Positions 24,489 to 35,842 of a DNA stretch of 64,000 bases are shown piece after piece. The stretch covers positions 1,116,001-1,180,000 of the forward strand of contig JALLLT010000004.1 of NCBI GenBank assembly GCA_025266875.1, in the 5' to 3' direction. The position numbers and the translations under genes were made by a program. Source of the stretch: Fennellomyces sp. T-0311 (Eukaryota; Mucoromycota; Mucoromycetes; Mucorales; Lichtheimiaceae). The stretch's first letter is position 1; every line of letters starts with the position of its first letter. A model generated the notes under the pieces. It made no database searches. It saw only the letters and a program-made list of their open reading frames with translations, and had not been told where the DNA came from.

Positions 24489-25067
24489 ACTCGTACCCGA
24501 CTCGATACCCGACATGATGAGTCGGGTACGAGTCGGCAGATACTCGACTCGGCCAGTTATATGCACAATATAATAGTAGCCGTTGCGTTTTGCGTTATAG
24601 AAGCAACTGAATATATATCATTCAACAAACTCAAATAGCTCGGGTTGGTTTTGTATATTTCGAGCTGGATCATCTCCACCGGTTAACAAAACCGATGCTT
24701 TTTTTTTTGCCAAACCATACTTCTATTATCTGCACCCACCTTCTAATAATGTAGCCTGAATTTTCTATCTCCATTCATTTCCTGTTGACAACTGTCATTG
24801 TCACGACGTGTGCCGCTCACAACAGCAGTAATAATAAAGAATGCGTCTTTTTTTTACATGCCTCAAAATCCAGTGTTTGCCTCTTATTAATATCTATTTT
24901 AAGCCAATGTAGATCCATTTTATACCAGTACCACCATTTTTATGCTTGACATTGTCACATTGAGCTCGATTTCTGGATCTTTGCTACTTTTGCGCCGCCG
25001 ATTGCACCTAAGTCATTGCATCATTCACGAGTCGGGTTTCGAGTACGAGACAGCAGATACCCGACTC
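24489..25067. repeat. Palindrome-ended repeat block (GAGTCGGGT family)
   Basis: At 24489-24503 the motif ACTCGTACCCGACTC is followed, after 15 nt, by its perfect inverse at 24519-24533, then by CAGATACTCGACTC. A related motif pair (GAGTCGGGT...CAGATACCCGACTC) lies at 25029-25067. The 0.5 kb between them is AT-rich and non-coding. The two GC-rich palindromic ends around a non-coding body look like a non-autonomous mobile element, although no target duplication was found. Confidence 0.5.
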
Positions 25068-25224
25068 TAAAATTCGAATGGAGGGGCCTAATTATCGCAA
25101 GTCGGTGTACGCAGATTTGGCATCCTTCGTGACTAGAGTACTGGCGAACAATCGTCATCGGAATGGTAGCGTCCACAAACGGATAGAAATCCCAACGTAT
25201 ATTAACTTTCCACTAGGTGTGCTG

Positions 25225-25467
25225 CTATTTAGTTGATACCATCGAGTCTGCATTGTCGATTGGTCCATCTTTCGGGTATTGTTTCCATCGGTAAGGGTTT
25301 TTGGCGATTATACTTTTCGCTTTTACGACTGGATCCGTGGGATCTTTGTTCGCTTCGTAAACAACGTCGAACGGTGAATTCTTGACCGCTTCAATGGCGT
25401 CGGAAAAGTTAATCGGTAATGGCTCTTTGTCTAGTGCTAGACAACATGCTTCTGCATAAGAAATCAT
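25225..25467 (-). pseudogene. Coding-like remnant, unknown
   Basis: An 80-codon ATG-initiated minus-strand frame (MISYAEACCLALDKEPLPIN start; WKQYPKDGPIDNADSM near the end). A second open stretch (WDFYPFVDATIPMTIVRQ) follows within 40 nt downstream, possibly past a short intron. Composition looks like real protein, but no family is recognised. Probably an exon of a broken gene. Confidence 0.3.
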
Positions 25468-25624
25468 AAGAAAAGCTTTTTTTTTGGTATTACCGTAGTG
25501 GCAACGTTTTTTCCCTTAGCGTGGCGACTTTTTTTTAGCGCGTCCTTTTTCAGAGCCAATAATATTGCGACTTTTCTGGCTTGTGAACATGTATACTGGT
25601 GTCACTCTCCTGCGTCTTTCCGCT

Positions 25625-26470
25625 ATGGCTAACAACTCACCAGGCGGCAACGAACGTCGTGTATAATTTTAGAATAGAAGGTTACACCTGCTGCGGTCTG
25701 CTACGGCACAGCGCAGCCTTACAAAATGCTACCTGTGCGCACAAAATAAAACTTTAGCTTTTGATCTGGTAAACATCTGCTCTCGTAATCAGCTATGAGA
25801 TAGGCCGCTACGCGACACAAAAGCTATTACGGCACCAAGCAACGATACTGCAAGGACACTCGTGTCCCTCTCGACAACAGCACCGAAAATGATTCAATTC
25901 CGGAAGCCGGCAGTAAGTCGTTTCGCGCGTACGCCCGCCCGTACGAACGAACGGTTGAGACAGTTTTTGAGGACACCGAGGCCAAAGAAGCACAGAAACA
26001 ACGCCAACTGGAGGGGCTTTGAATTCGTTCGGCCGAAAAGAATGCCGTGATCGTCAATATTCGCAATAACCCGATTACAGTCGATCAGTTTTTGGACTCT
26101 TTGAAACAACAATAAGAGGATAGCGCAATAGGCGTTCGCCCCGTCGGGCAGAATAACGGCGATGTAGCAGTGGTTGCATTCCAAACCAAAGAAGCTCGTG
26201 AAGCGGCTTGCTCGGCCCGGGTATGTGTTGGCGAGCATACCATCATTGGCCCTCCTGCACTTGGTGCCAACAGTCAGATCTACCGAATGGCGTTGCATTG
26301 CTTTTAATGCCGTAAGCCTGGTCATCTGCGAATGCAGTACCCGAAGGCGAACTCTGATGGCGTTCGTAGTAAGCCGGGCCGATCCTCTTCATATGAATTG
26401 ATGGAGATTGCGCAGGCAACCATCCAGAAAGAACCACACCAGCACTACGAAAAAGGAGAAGTTTCAGCAA
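25625..26470 (+). pseudogene. Decayed gag-like retroelement ORF
   Basis: A start-like MANNSPGGNERRV at 25625 hits a stop. From about 25870 one frame reads on for ~190 codons with three in-frame stops: YERTVETVFEDTEAKEAQ, then VIVNIRNNPITVDQFLDSLK, then DVAVVAFQTKEAREAA, then CF*CRKPGHLRMQYPK. The last block is a CCHC zinc knuckle with one stop inside it and the final Cys changed to Tyr. A nucleic-acid-binding region plus a zinc knuckle suggests the gag/ORF1 of a LINE or LTR retroelement. It is inactive. Confidence 0.5.
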
Positions 26471-26604
26471 GGTTTCAGCTGCTGAAAGCTTGCTGAAAGC
26501 TTGCTGAAAGCTCAATCTTTTAGTTAAATGTCAGCTGGCTGAAAGCTATTGCTGAAAGCTCAGTTTTCAGCTAACTATCAGCACAATTTCAGCTGGCTGA
26601 AAAC
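26461..26604. repeat. Cluster of GCTGAAA / TTTCAGC repeats
   Basis: Ten copies of a 7-mer occur within ~144 bp: six GCTGAAA and four TTTCAGC. The cluster includes three tandem TGCTGAAAGCT units. Such bidirectional short-motif clusters are typical of subterminal transposase-binding regions or of a young satellite. No flanking inverted repeat was found. Confidence 0.7.
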
Positions 26605-26639
26605 ATATTCTTAAAAAAGACCCTTTATGGTACACAAAT

Positions 26640-26815
26640 TTACTTTTTGGCGTTGATTTCGTCCCCAAAGTTACTTAAACTACAATAGTCTGGTAGTAGA
26701 TTCCAAAGCCTCACAGTAGTGTAACATGTATTGTTACATCTGCTCCTTGCAATCCCAATGCCCCGCTACGTATTACCTTCCCTCACTCCCTTGCGCAAAA
26801 GGCCAAAGTCCATTG
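26640..26815 (-). pseudogene. Possible reverse-transcriptase C-terminal remnant
   Basis: A minus-strand frame with one internal stop encodes MDFGLLRKGVREGNT and then ARSRCNNTCYTTVRLWNLLP. The R-x-R...T-x-Y-x-x-VRLWN-x-LP pattern is common at the very end of LINE reverse-transcriptase polyproteins. Very short, so tentative. Confidence 0.25.
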
Positions 26816-26819
26816 TTTC

Positions 26820-27400
26820 AACGATAATACATGCGCGTACTTGGTATGCATTCTGGATTTCAATATTCAATCATGCAACCTTTTTCACACGTTAGCGAGC
26901 TACATTTATATATCTATAAGGACATACAGAGCTGAAGCAATGATAAATAAAGTATGAACGCGTGTATTTATGGTACTCTACATAGCTCCCGGGTCCAAAA
27001 AGTGGTTACTGCCGAATTTGATTGTTGATACAAAACAACAGTTGTCTGTGTCACGGAGGAGCTGAGATATATTTTTAAAAAGTAGCAAACAGGAGTGGTA
27101 CAAGAGGTGTTCCCTTCACTTTTAATCTGCTATCATCTGAGAAATCGCAGTTGCAAATCACTGGCAAGCGCTTTGTGATGACCTAGCAATGTCGCAAAAG
27201 ATATCGAAGTAAGGAATTCCCTGTTAAATCGCTTTTGAAATCCTCGCTTTAATGTTCTTCACTATGACAAATTACAGATGCACACGATCTGTACGACTTC
27301 TTTCTTTAGTGAATTGAAAACAGACAAGTAAGGCTACTATTTGATCTCAGTATTTAAGTCATGTAGAAACCTCGTTGTGCTTCTTATTACCTTCCACGAT
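26820..27400. other. AT-rich spacer before second transposon gene set
   Basis: No supportable frame. The left end of the second Tnp2 element should lie here or further left, but no copy of the CACCATAG terminus was found. Confidence 0.4.
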
Positions 27401-28594
27401 ATGAGTACCAATAGTGATTACGACGAAAACACACAGCACTCCGGAAACCACAGAGAGTACTTACAGTCAACTCGTGTATCGCATTGACAAGTGCGCTAAC
27501 TCTAGTCGTCATATAGCTTGCTCGATGAAATTTCGGATGTTGAGCGGGAGTTATACACTCCTGGTGACAGCTGGACCGTCGTAACTGATGCCGAGCATCA
27601 ATTGGAATTGTTTGAAAAGCGAGTAAAACAGGAACGCCGTAGACTGTAAGTATAAACTTATCAGTGGAGTACTTTTTATTAGCAAGCTAATTATCAACCA
27701 CATATCAGTGTGCAGGCAGCATTACAGGAGTACAGCGGCTCGCAATACGTCTTCGCGAGATTCTATCGCGGTGCGTACGAAGATGATCCCGCCCTGAATA
27801 CGGTACTTGAAAGAAGATGGTATGATATCTTTAATTTTTATTACAAACCTGCTAAAATAAATGATTCTAGGCGGGAAAACAGGGATATAATTCTGGTGAT
27901 GGAGTTAAACGGCGAGCTGGGGATTGGCGGCTATGGGTACCCCATGAACCATGATCAGCGTGCAGAGGAAGTGTTTGGACCTGAACCTGACGATGATGAC
28001 GGTACCTTGTATGGCAGGAGGATTGCGTTGGAGGATGCGACATCTGTAGCTGACGGTGCGATCATCCATGACGATGTGTCTGTTGGTGTGAATGTGCCGG
28101 ATGCTGGGATTGTCACCAGGTCAGCTGCTGCCTTTGAGGGAAGTTTGGCTCATCCTCCTCCAGTGAATCTAACTGATTCTTCGGTTACGCATTCCGAAAG
28201 CCCTGACACGCTTGTAGCACCCTTGCCCAGTTGTTTGTCCGTTGATGGAGTGGATACTTTGGTCGCTGAAGTGAGTCGTCCATCGGCTGTTCCATCAGAA
28301 ACCAAAGTAATCAACATTGACTCAAGTGATGACGAGTTAGAGTTTCCTCGTATAAAGCGGATCAATATAGACGTCGCACAGACCACTAAAAGAGCTGCAA
28401 TAAATGTCTTTTGTATACGAACTTTTTTCTATTACCTCTTCTTTACTACCGGTACACTTTATCAGCTTTTAAATCCAAGATGTCTTTGTACGAAGTTTGC
28501 AATTGCAGCCAGTGCGGTGGTAAATTGTCGCAAACAAAGCGCACCATCGCAAACCATATGGAAAGAGACCAAGTGCGCGAACTTGACGACCTGA
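27401..28594 (+). CDS. Accessory or N-terminal protein of second Tnp2 element, SIM-like motif
   Basis: Exons 27401-27456, 27517-27645, 27709-27819 and 27871 onwards join in phase. The product starts MSTNSDYDENTQHSGNHR and has a helical EKRVKQERRRLVQAALQEY segment, a Gly-rich ELNGELGIGGYGYP, a long acidic/Ser region and KVINIDSSDDELEFP, which matches a SUMO-interacting motif (hydrophobic core plus acidic Ser tract). The frame ends at 28594 if read straight through. A GT at 28413 and AG at 28465 would instead fuse it in frame to the zinc-finger start of the transposase, making it the transposase's N-terminal extension. Which is right cannot be decided from sequence. No family recognised. Confidence 0.5.
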
Positions 28595-31004
28595 TGGCTG
28601 GTATAGTATAGCGATAAAAGTGTAGAAAACAGAGCCAACATGCCTTATTATATCTAGAAGCGTATCCAACGTCATCTGCTGTTACTGCTGAGGGTTTTGC
28701 CGTGGAAGCGAACAGCCCCATCAATGAGCACGGATCTTCAAACGAGGATAACAGTACTTTGGAGCCAATGGATACCGACGACGGTTCGCGGATTATGACT
28801 TCTATATATGAAAGGCTTATCAGATTTAAGTAGATCAACAACCTGATTACGTTGATTACAACTCCCCTTCGCCTCAGGGTCAATGTGAACTTGATGAAGA
28901 GGTGCAGGTTGAAAGTTTTTTGTCGACTCAGCAGGAGCAAGGATTGCAGACGGCAGACGAAATCGAAATGGCGATGTTCGAAGATGACGACTTGGATTTT
29001 GCAACAACGGAACCAGTAACGCAAGAAACACTCCCGGAAGGTAAGTCAGTCTTAATGCAATTTATCCCGCTAGATTATCTGACATTTTCTTATCAGCACC
29101 AACGCCCATCCAAAACTTGCTGTGTTTCATTGCGTACTTTGTTTCGTTGTTTCACCTGCTCTCCTTGACAGACAGAGCTGCTACGACGTTGCTGCACTTC
29201 TTCAACATGATACTGCCCTTTTTCAACATCGACGCTCGTATTCCGGTAACTCCATCGACCATCAGAAAGGAAATTGACTTCGACCAAATTTCGAGTCATA
29301 TTATCCATATTGTTGTCTGTCCTGAGTGTCATAAGCTCTATGAAATGGATCGTGATCGAATCCCAGATACTTGCGACTTCATTCGTTATCCAAACCACCC
29401 TCAGGAACGTCATCGCCAACCTTGCGGACATCCTTTATTTAAGGATCAACAGAAGAAGCGGCCACGAAAAGAGTATTGCTACAACAGCATTCGAAAACAC
29501 CTTGAGCACTTGTTTGCGCGCCAAGGCTTTGAGGAGAGTATCAATTTGTGGCGTAGACGTCAAAAGCTTACGGATACCTATTCGGATGTTTACGACGGAA
29601 GCATGTGGGAAGCGATTCGTGATCCTGACGGTGATTTCGCCAGCTACGTGGAGTTGCACGAGAAGTCTCTTCTTCTTACCCTGAATACGGATTGGTTTGG
29701 GCCCTTTGAAAACAGCTCATATTCATGTGGTGCCATATATTTGACCATCAATAATCTTCCTCGCACGGAGCGCTTCAAGATTGAAAATGTTATTCTTGTC
29801 GGAATCATGCCCGGACCAAAGGAGCCATCGACATACGACATTAATAACTATCTTAAGCCTCTTGTTGATGAGCTGAACATTCTATACCAAGAAGGTATAC
29901 TGATCACCACTGCAACTTCACCAACCGAAAAGCAACATGTACGCGCAGCTCTTCTGATGGTCGCTTGCGATATACATACACGCAAGGCTCTTGTTGATTT
30001 TGCAACCATCTATCGATATGCCTTTGCCAGAGAGATCGATCAAGACGGTATATCTTGCTTACGGAAAGCGATCAAATCTTGGACCAAGTGGCTAGTGGAT
30101 CATGTCGATAAGAATAACATATCTGCCACTGTTTTCACTGTCAATATGCATTATCTCACCCATCTCTGCAAGGTTATTGAACGTAATGGCCCTTTACCGT
30201 ACTTGGCTGCGTTCAATATGGAAAGAGCTATCGGGGAAATCAAGAAAAGAATAAGGTCAAAGCGATACCCGGGAAATAATGCTGGCAATGTCCTCGTAGA
30301 GCTTGCTGCCGTACGAAAAAGAACAAAATGGCCATGATAGCGGTAATCCAGATGACGATGTCAACGATGAACAACAAGACGTTTCCCTGAAAAAGCGAGC
30401 CAAACATGATTGCATTACTCTAGACGATGAACCTAATAGTCCGGAAATTTGGGGTCCATTTGCAGACAGTGCCATTGCCTCCTTACGATGCAAAAATCAA
30501 CTGAGACACTTCTGGGCATGGCAAAAGGGAACGTATCAAGGTGTCAGGATAAACCAAGAAGAAAAAGTGGAGACTGGAAGCCGCTTGTTTAGAAGCAAGA
30601 TTACATATGGAGGCACAGATCGAGAGTCTTTTGTCAGGTTACATATCTCGGTTGATGTAAGTGAGCCTAATGCTACGGTAAAGCCTGAAATCCGTCAGTA
30701 TTTTGGGGACATCAAGTATTTTTTCAAGCACAGCTATGCACTGTACGAGGACAACCAACATTGCGATAAGTTACTTTCATTTGTGGAACTATTCAAGCTG
30801 AACAAGGGAGTTGGTCCTTGGCCGTACAAAACAGATGGTGGCGCCAGGCGGTTTGTTGTGGTGGATGTAAACGACATTGTCGGTATTGCTGGACGTGTTA
30901 AAGGTTCGGGAACTAGAGAGTACATATACTGGTCTCAAAAATCCCCACACACATCACAAGAAAAGCCAATAGATTACGATCTGAAATATATTCCCCGTCA
31001 ATAA
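28480..31004 (+). pseudogene. Chimeric Tnp2 transposase pseudogene
   Basis: Begins MSLYEVCNCSQCGGKLSQ, a Cys-rich zinc-binding start. A later large exon (about 29099 on) carries PTPIQNLLCFIAYFVSLFHL, VVCPECHKLYEMD...PCGHPLF, LNTDWFGPFENSSYSCG, VGIMPGPKEPSTYDINNYL and LLMVACDI. This is a canonical Tnp2 core unlike copy 1 in sequence. At 29977 the reading frame passes directly into copy-1-type sequence (HTRKALVDFATIYRYA), skipping the rest of the core. An 11-bp deletion relative to copy 1 near 30323 shifts the frame, so the C-terminal ~230 residues continue in another frame (30303-31004). It cannot encode a complete transposase. Confidence 0.75.
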
Positions 31005-31162
31005 ACATGCTCGAATATTATATATATGTGTGTGTGCATGATGAATATTACATGAACATGTATATTTTTACAATATATTTCCATATATTAAATAAATATC
31101 TGAATTTTTTTCAAACAGTATCGTATATCTGAATACATTTCGAATATTTTTTTTCTATGGTG
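29977..31162 (+). repeat. Near-identical duplication of 22470-23666
   Basis: Alignment by eye shows four substitutions and one 11-bp deletion over 1.19 kb, and identity stops abruptly at both sides. The right limit coincides with the transposon terminus in both copies. The left limit falls inside the transposase coding sequence. Confidence 0.9.
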
Positions 31163-31456
31163 ATTCTTTGTCAAGTAAGTTATTGTATAGATGCTTTGTT
31201 TTGGAAGACGAGTAGGTTATCTATTTCGTGTGAGCATGATGATAATGAGTCACCATAGCTGTTGCCTGTATGTCGTTGGTACATGTTGTTATGGCATTTC
31301 ACAATCAAGCAAGATTCAGCGCATAGGGTACACAGTTTCTTTACAGATATCTCCGTCGGCTTGATGACACATATATAATATCAATTACATACGTATCGAA
31401 AGGAGTAGTGTATTAAGATTATAGATCATATAAATATGTAGTAAAGTAACAGTATC
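31163..31456. other. Spacer right of second transposon
   Basis: AT-rich, no gene. Holds the 3' region of the following minus-strand gene. Confidence 0.5.
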
Positions 31457-33038
31457 CTAGCAAAACTCTTCCCAAACACAGAAGCCTTGTAGAACTTGAA
31501 TGATCCCGGTCGCCGCGAAAATAAGACTTGCGAATGCCAAAAGCACCATCACAATGTTAAGTATAAACTGAACCGGATTGTACTTGAGTTGCTCTCCAGT
31601 GTCTCTGCTGACGGTCTTGGTGAAACTATAGTACCCTTTGTGAAGATCATCAAAGAGCTCATATGTTTCCTTGCCAATATCGATCCCTGTGCCATCCACT
31701 GAGACACGCTCGACTTCCCTTCCAAACTTGATGATGTTGTTGGTCCACCAAGTAAAGTCCACAATGGTCCTCATATCCTCTGGTATCATACCGACATCAA
31801 TTGCAACGTCGAACGACCTCTTGTTGGGGATCAGTTTCGAGAGTTTGAGCATACTGTCCCGATAATAGTCCCAGATAATATGAGGGTCGGCTTCGTCCAC
31901 GTCCTCCACTCGATATCGAAAGTCGGTGAGCGATAATGTTTGCACCGATACTTCTTTGTTGATGACCTTGATACCGCGCTTGATTCGAGGAAAAGCACTG
32001 ATGGAATACCGAGAACGGTCGAATTCTTCGAGTGTAGGCACTCGCGGAAGCTTTTTGACAGATGATCTTTTCCTGTCAAGCATCGCTGGGTTGAGCCAGT
32101 AATATGGCAAAGTACCGTGGAAAGTACCCATGATAGTGTTCGCGGTGTGGATGAACCAAATCATGTTTTCCGCCCACAAGTTCCATCGACCGCGCTGCTG
32201 ATCAGAATGTTCGCTTGAGCTGATACGGCTTTCATCGAGAAAAGTGCCATGAGGTGTCCATGAAAATCGTCGGTCTGTTGACGGAGTCGCTGCTGCCGGT
32301 TGAGGTTCCAATTTTCTCAAGAAAACCATCACCTGTTGCAGCTGAGCGAAAAACCCAGGTTTCGTCCCTGGCTGGCGCATTCCTTCAAACAGTGGTTCCA
32401 GGTCAAGGTTTTTCAACTTTTTAATCGCGGGACGATGATTATGTGCAGCAAACGCAATGTGGATCAAACGATCGTAGGTGTCGATTTCGATTTCGTTCGG
32501 CTCTGCGGAATCGGTTGGGCTGGTGGTGGCAGACTCACCCAACACTGGTACACCCAAGTCCAAAAAGTGGGCGTCAATATAACGCGGCGATGGACGTTTC
32601 AATCCATCTCTGGTGTTGGTCTGCTCTGCGTCGGTGTCCGGTGGCTCGGTGGCATAATCGCTCTGGTGCTTAATTTCGTCGATCATTTGCCCTTGGATAT
32701 CTTTCATATACTCCACGGCTGATAACGCGATTCGGCGATAGCTTGGATCGCCCCGGCCAGCACCAGGTCGAAACATCTGTACTACCTTAAGATCCTCCCC
32801 CAGCTGACGCACCTCGACTTTTTTCGCAGAAAGTTCAGCGGCCGTCGTGTTGTCGTGGAAATATGGGCGACGCTGGGCTGTTTGAGTGGAGTGCTGTGAC
32901 CATATTGTGCTTGAACTTGCGCTCTCTTCTGGCACCTACGAAAGCTTTGTTATTCGCTCTTGTACATTGCTGCTTATGCTTCTGTGTGAACTTTACTGGC
33001 GAGGGCGTGGTGACCGGTTGATGATGTGATTGATACAT
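31457..33038 (-). CDS. Conserved-looking membrane-anchored protein, unknown (506 aa)
   Basis: Two exons (32997-33038 and 31457-32935) joined by a 61-nt intron: MYQSHHQPVTTPSP then VPEESASSSTIW. The large exon frame begins at a splice site, not at a real start codon, which is why the short first exon is needed. The N-terminal ~130 residues are polar; the middle has a tryptophan-rich block (GRWNLWAENMIWFIHTAN), then DADPHIIWDYYRDSML-type segments and TIVDFTWWTNNIIKFG. One hydrophobic segment near the C-terminus (FILNIVMVLLAFASLIFAAT) predicts a tail anchor with a short CVWEEFC end. No family recognised. Base composition is richer in GC than the transposon zone, and the frame is intact over 1.5 kb, so it is a real host gene. 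Confidence 0.8.
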
Positions 33039-34160
33039 ACTTCGAAAGATCACGAAAAAAAGGCTCTTTTTCCTTTTTTTTTGCAGAGCTTTATATAGCT
33101 CTCGTTGAGTTCGTTACACGAATTAGTTTAAACGTTCCATTGTTCACGAGCCCATGATGCACCAATAGATCAAAGTGTGCTACTACGCGTCTTCTGTGGC
33201 TACGCAAAGCGTACTTTTTTTCGTTCTTGGCATACCTACACTGATTGATAGCCATTTCTGCATATACTTTTCAAGCTGATTTCACTGAAGCCGTAAACAT
33301 GGCCACGTGCATGTGAGAATTACTGAATGGTGGCTAAACTACATCAGCTTGTGGGGTGGCGCACAGATCACCTCCCTCATATCATCTTGTACAGCGGTCA
33401 AATAAAAAAAAAGTGGCGTCAAAAGGCCAGCTGCCAGTATCAGCAAGCATCTGTTTCTTTTTTTTTACACTTTGATTATACAACGTACCTTAGTATCTTT
33501 GTGTTACTATTGCTTGGGGCATTGTCTACAGCGCCACACAGTAAAGTGGTGCTTCCATTATGCATTGAACTGTTTACTGTCAATCTATAATATAATTTAT
33601 CGTTCTTCAACGTAATATGGCGTATTTAATCCACAAGGAAGCATGCAGCAAGCATTGTCACGTGATACAAGCCAATACACACAATTCTTGCTTTAGGCTG
33701 TACAAACGGTCGTGAATATCCGAGATTCCGTTACGTATGTACGCACCTCATAGACTCGATTACAATTTTAAAGTACTTATTGAACTGCATATATACTTTT
33801 TATCCAATCATGGAATGTATTTCATTGGTCCTAAATAAAGTATATCGCTTTAGTTAGAAATACTTATGCTAGTGTCATGTCAATGCATCTAAATCGGCTC
33901 TCTTGGCAATAATGCACACATAATTTCCATGTAATCTGGTATATACACCTAATTGGAACATTCACACATGTATAGGGTTTAAAAATATGGCGGTGTCCAT
34001 TCGAGTACAAAATAGTTAAATCGCCTCCTTCAGCTTAACATGTAATTATAACCGGTTCTCTGCAACGTATTGCAACTTCCATAAATAAGTATATTATCAG
34101 CAGTTGGTTTTGCTTGCTCCAATCTGGTTACTTCACTTCTTTCTTACAACTTGCGACTTT
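33039..34160. other. Intergenic, 1.1 kb
   Basis: AT-rich, short frames only. Would contain the promoters of the two divergent genes on either side. Confidence 0.5.
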
Positions 34161-35842
34161 ATGGGGATCTCCTCGAAATTAAAAAACGGGCCTACTTCTC
34201 CAGGAAAAAAGAAGCAAGGTCGTAATAAGATAGATGATATAGAAAATCCATTGGATGGTGAGGAATCATATAATGCTTAAATATTTGAATTATCACAAAC
34301 ATCAGTTATATCGCACACTAGATTCCAAGGAAGTCTCGCGTACCCGAAACTGTACCGGAGATGCCGCAGTAGCGGATGACAAAGGTACAGTGACATATAC
34401 ATATCTATGAACGATGGTAATCAATATAAGCATGTTATATATACTTAGGTGTTTTTGATACCATCGAATCCGCAGATAGTACCGATGAAAAGTACACTAC
34501 AAAAACACTAATCGAATGGCACCCAATTCGTCATCCAAGATTACCTGTACAAGTTCCTCCTCGATACTACGTTAACAAACTCGGTGATGTACGGTCAAAC
34601 GTTACGGGGAAACTCAGACCTTTGAAGCCGGTCAAAGGGACTAATCCCAGTTACTGTCTTGGTATTGATAAAAACAAGAGATCCTGCTTCAAACTTGAAG
34701 AGATTATGGCTTGGACGTTCTTTGCAGAGGAACTTGCCAGTAACAAAATGTACTACATATATCATAAAGACGGACAGCAGGGCAATTGCTCACGGAACAA
34801 CCTGATTATATGCAACCTACCAATGCTCCAAACCCTTGAAATCACCAAACTAGAAAAAATGCACCCCGGAACACAGTATACTGTAGTCAAGAATGTGCAT
34901 GATATATTGACGTTTAGTCGTTATCTTGTCTCAAATACCGGACATATCTATTCACTTATCAAACGCAGACACCTTAGTCCATGCACCAACGACACCGGAT
35001 ATCAAACAATTGGCCTTTCGTGCGACACTGACAATGCTGATCAAGTGAGCAAGAAGCATAGCTTTAGCGTACACTCCATCGTTATGCAATCTTTCATGAA
35101 GGCCCGTCGAGCGGAAAAGCTTGAAATTGATCACATCAACGCCAAAAAGCAAGACAACTCATTTCAGAATCTTGCGTATGTCACGAAATCCGAAAATATC
35201 CGCCGAATTTACGGCCCAACGCAGACTGCGACGCGCAATATGCTAAAGGAACAGGGAGCTGCCCCCAAGAAATATGCACTGCAACCACTCCCGCCAGTCA
35301 CCCAAGATACGGAGTGGCGTCCCATTGGCACTCTTCCGTGGAATGGACTGTCGTTTAACCAATATGAAGTATCCGATGTAGGCCATGTCCGCAAAATAGG
35401 TGAATCCATACCACTTGCGCAAAGATGCGTAAATGGAGGATACCCACAGGTATCTTTGTATTGCGACAAACAGGACGAATTGACTTCAATATCCACACGT
35501 CGCGTCAGCATTTTTGTTTCTCGCCTAGTCGCAATTGCCTTCCTTAAAGGATACAGCGAGTCGACAAATATTGTAAGAAGGCTGAATGGGAACCGACAAG
35601 ATAACCGTGCCGAAAATCTGGAATGGGTAGAAAAGACGTCTAGTTTAATTGCAAGGAGAGCACGCAAAGTTGTGGTGGCACTTGCGGACGACATGAGTGC
35701 AAAGAAAACTTTTCCATCCATAGCCAAGGCCAAACAAGAGTTGTCCCTTTCCTATATTAGGACAGTAAAATTTGGGCAAACATTGCGGAAAGAAGTTACT
35801 TGGGATGGCAAAAAAAAGGAAGCTGTAATCCAAGTATACTAA
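34161..35842 (+). CDS. Multi-module NUMOD4/HNH endonuclease-like protein 1 (517 aa)
   Basis: Three exons (34161-34257, 34322-34384, 34449-35842) close in phase. After a basic 50-residue N-terminus there are three NUMOD4+HNH-like modules: about residues 68-175 (YYVNKLGDVRSNVTG...MYYIYHKDGQQGNCSRNNL), 178-300 (YLVSNTGHIYSLIKRRH...LEIDHINAKKQDNSFQNL) and 325-440 (YEVSDVGHVRKIG...NIVRRLNGNRQDNRAENL). A NUMOD1-type DNA-binding end follows (KTFPSIAKAKQELSLSYI). NUMOD4-HNH proteins are best known as free-standing homing endonucleases of phages and giant viruses. Only the middle module keeps the Asp-His pair (residues 281-282); module 3 has Arg-Leu there. Not within an intron here, so its target is unknown. 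It has a paralogue 3 kb downstream. Confidence 0.85.

Larger units (their letters stand above)
27401..31162 (+). mobile_element. Second Tnp2-type element, chimeric and truncated
   Basis: Contains an accessory-type frame, a Tnp2 transposase of a different lineage from copy 1, and, from 29977 to 31162, a tail almost identical to copy 1 (22470-23666). The tail ends exactly at the same terminus (CTATGGTG), so the right end is defined. The left terminus was not found. An 11-bp deletion frameshifts the transposase. The element is probably dead. Confidence 0.75.

Noticed and set aside
31250..31265. CACCATAG near the second element as a possible left terminus
   Set aside because: It lies to the right of the element, lacks the following A-run and GAATAT repeats, and is in the wrong place.
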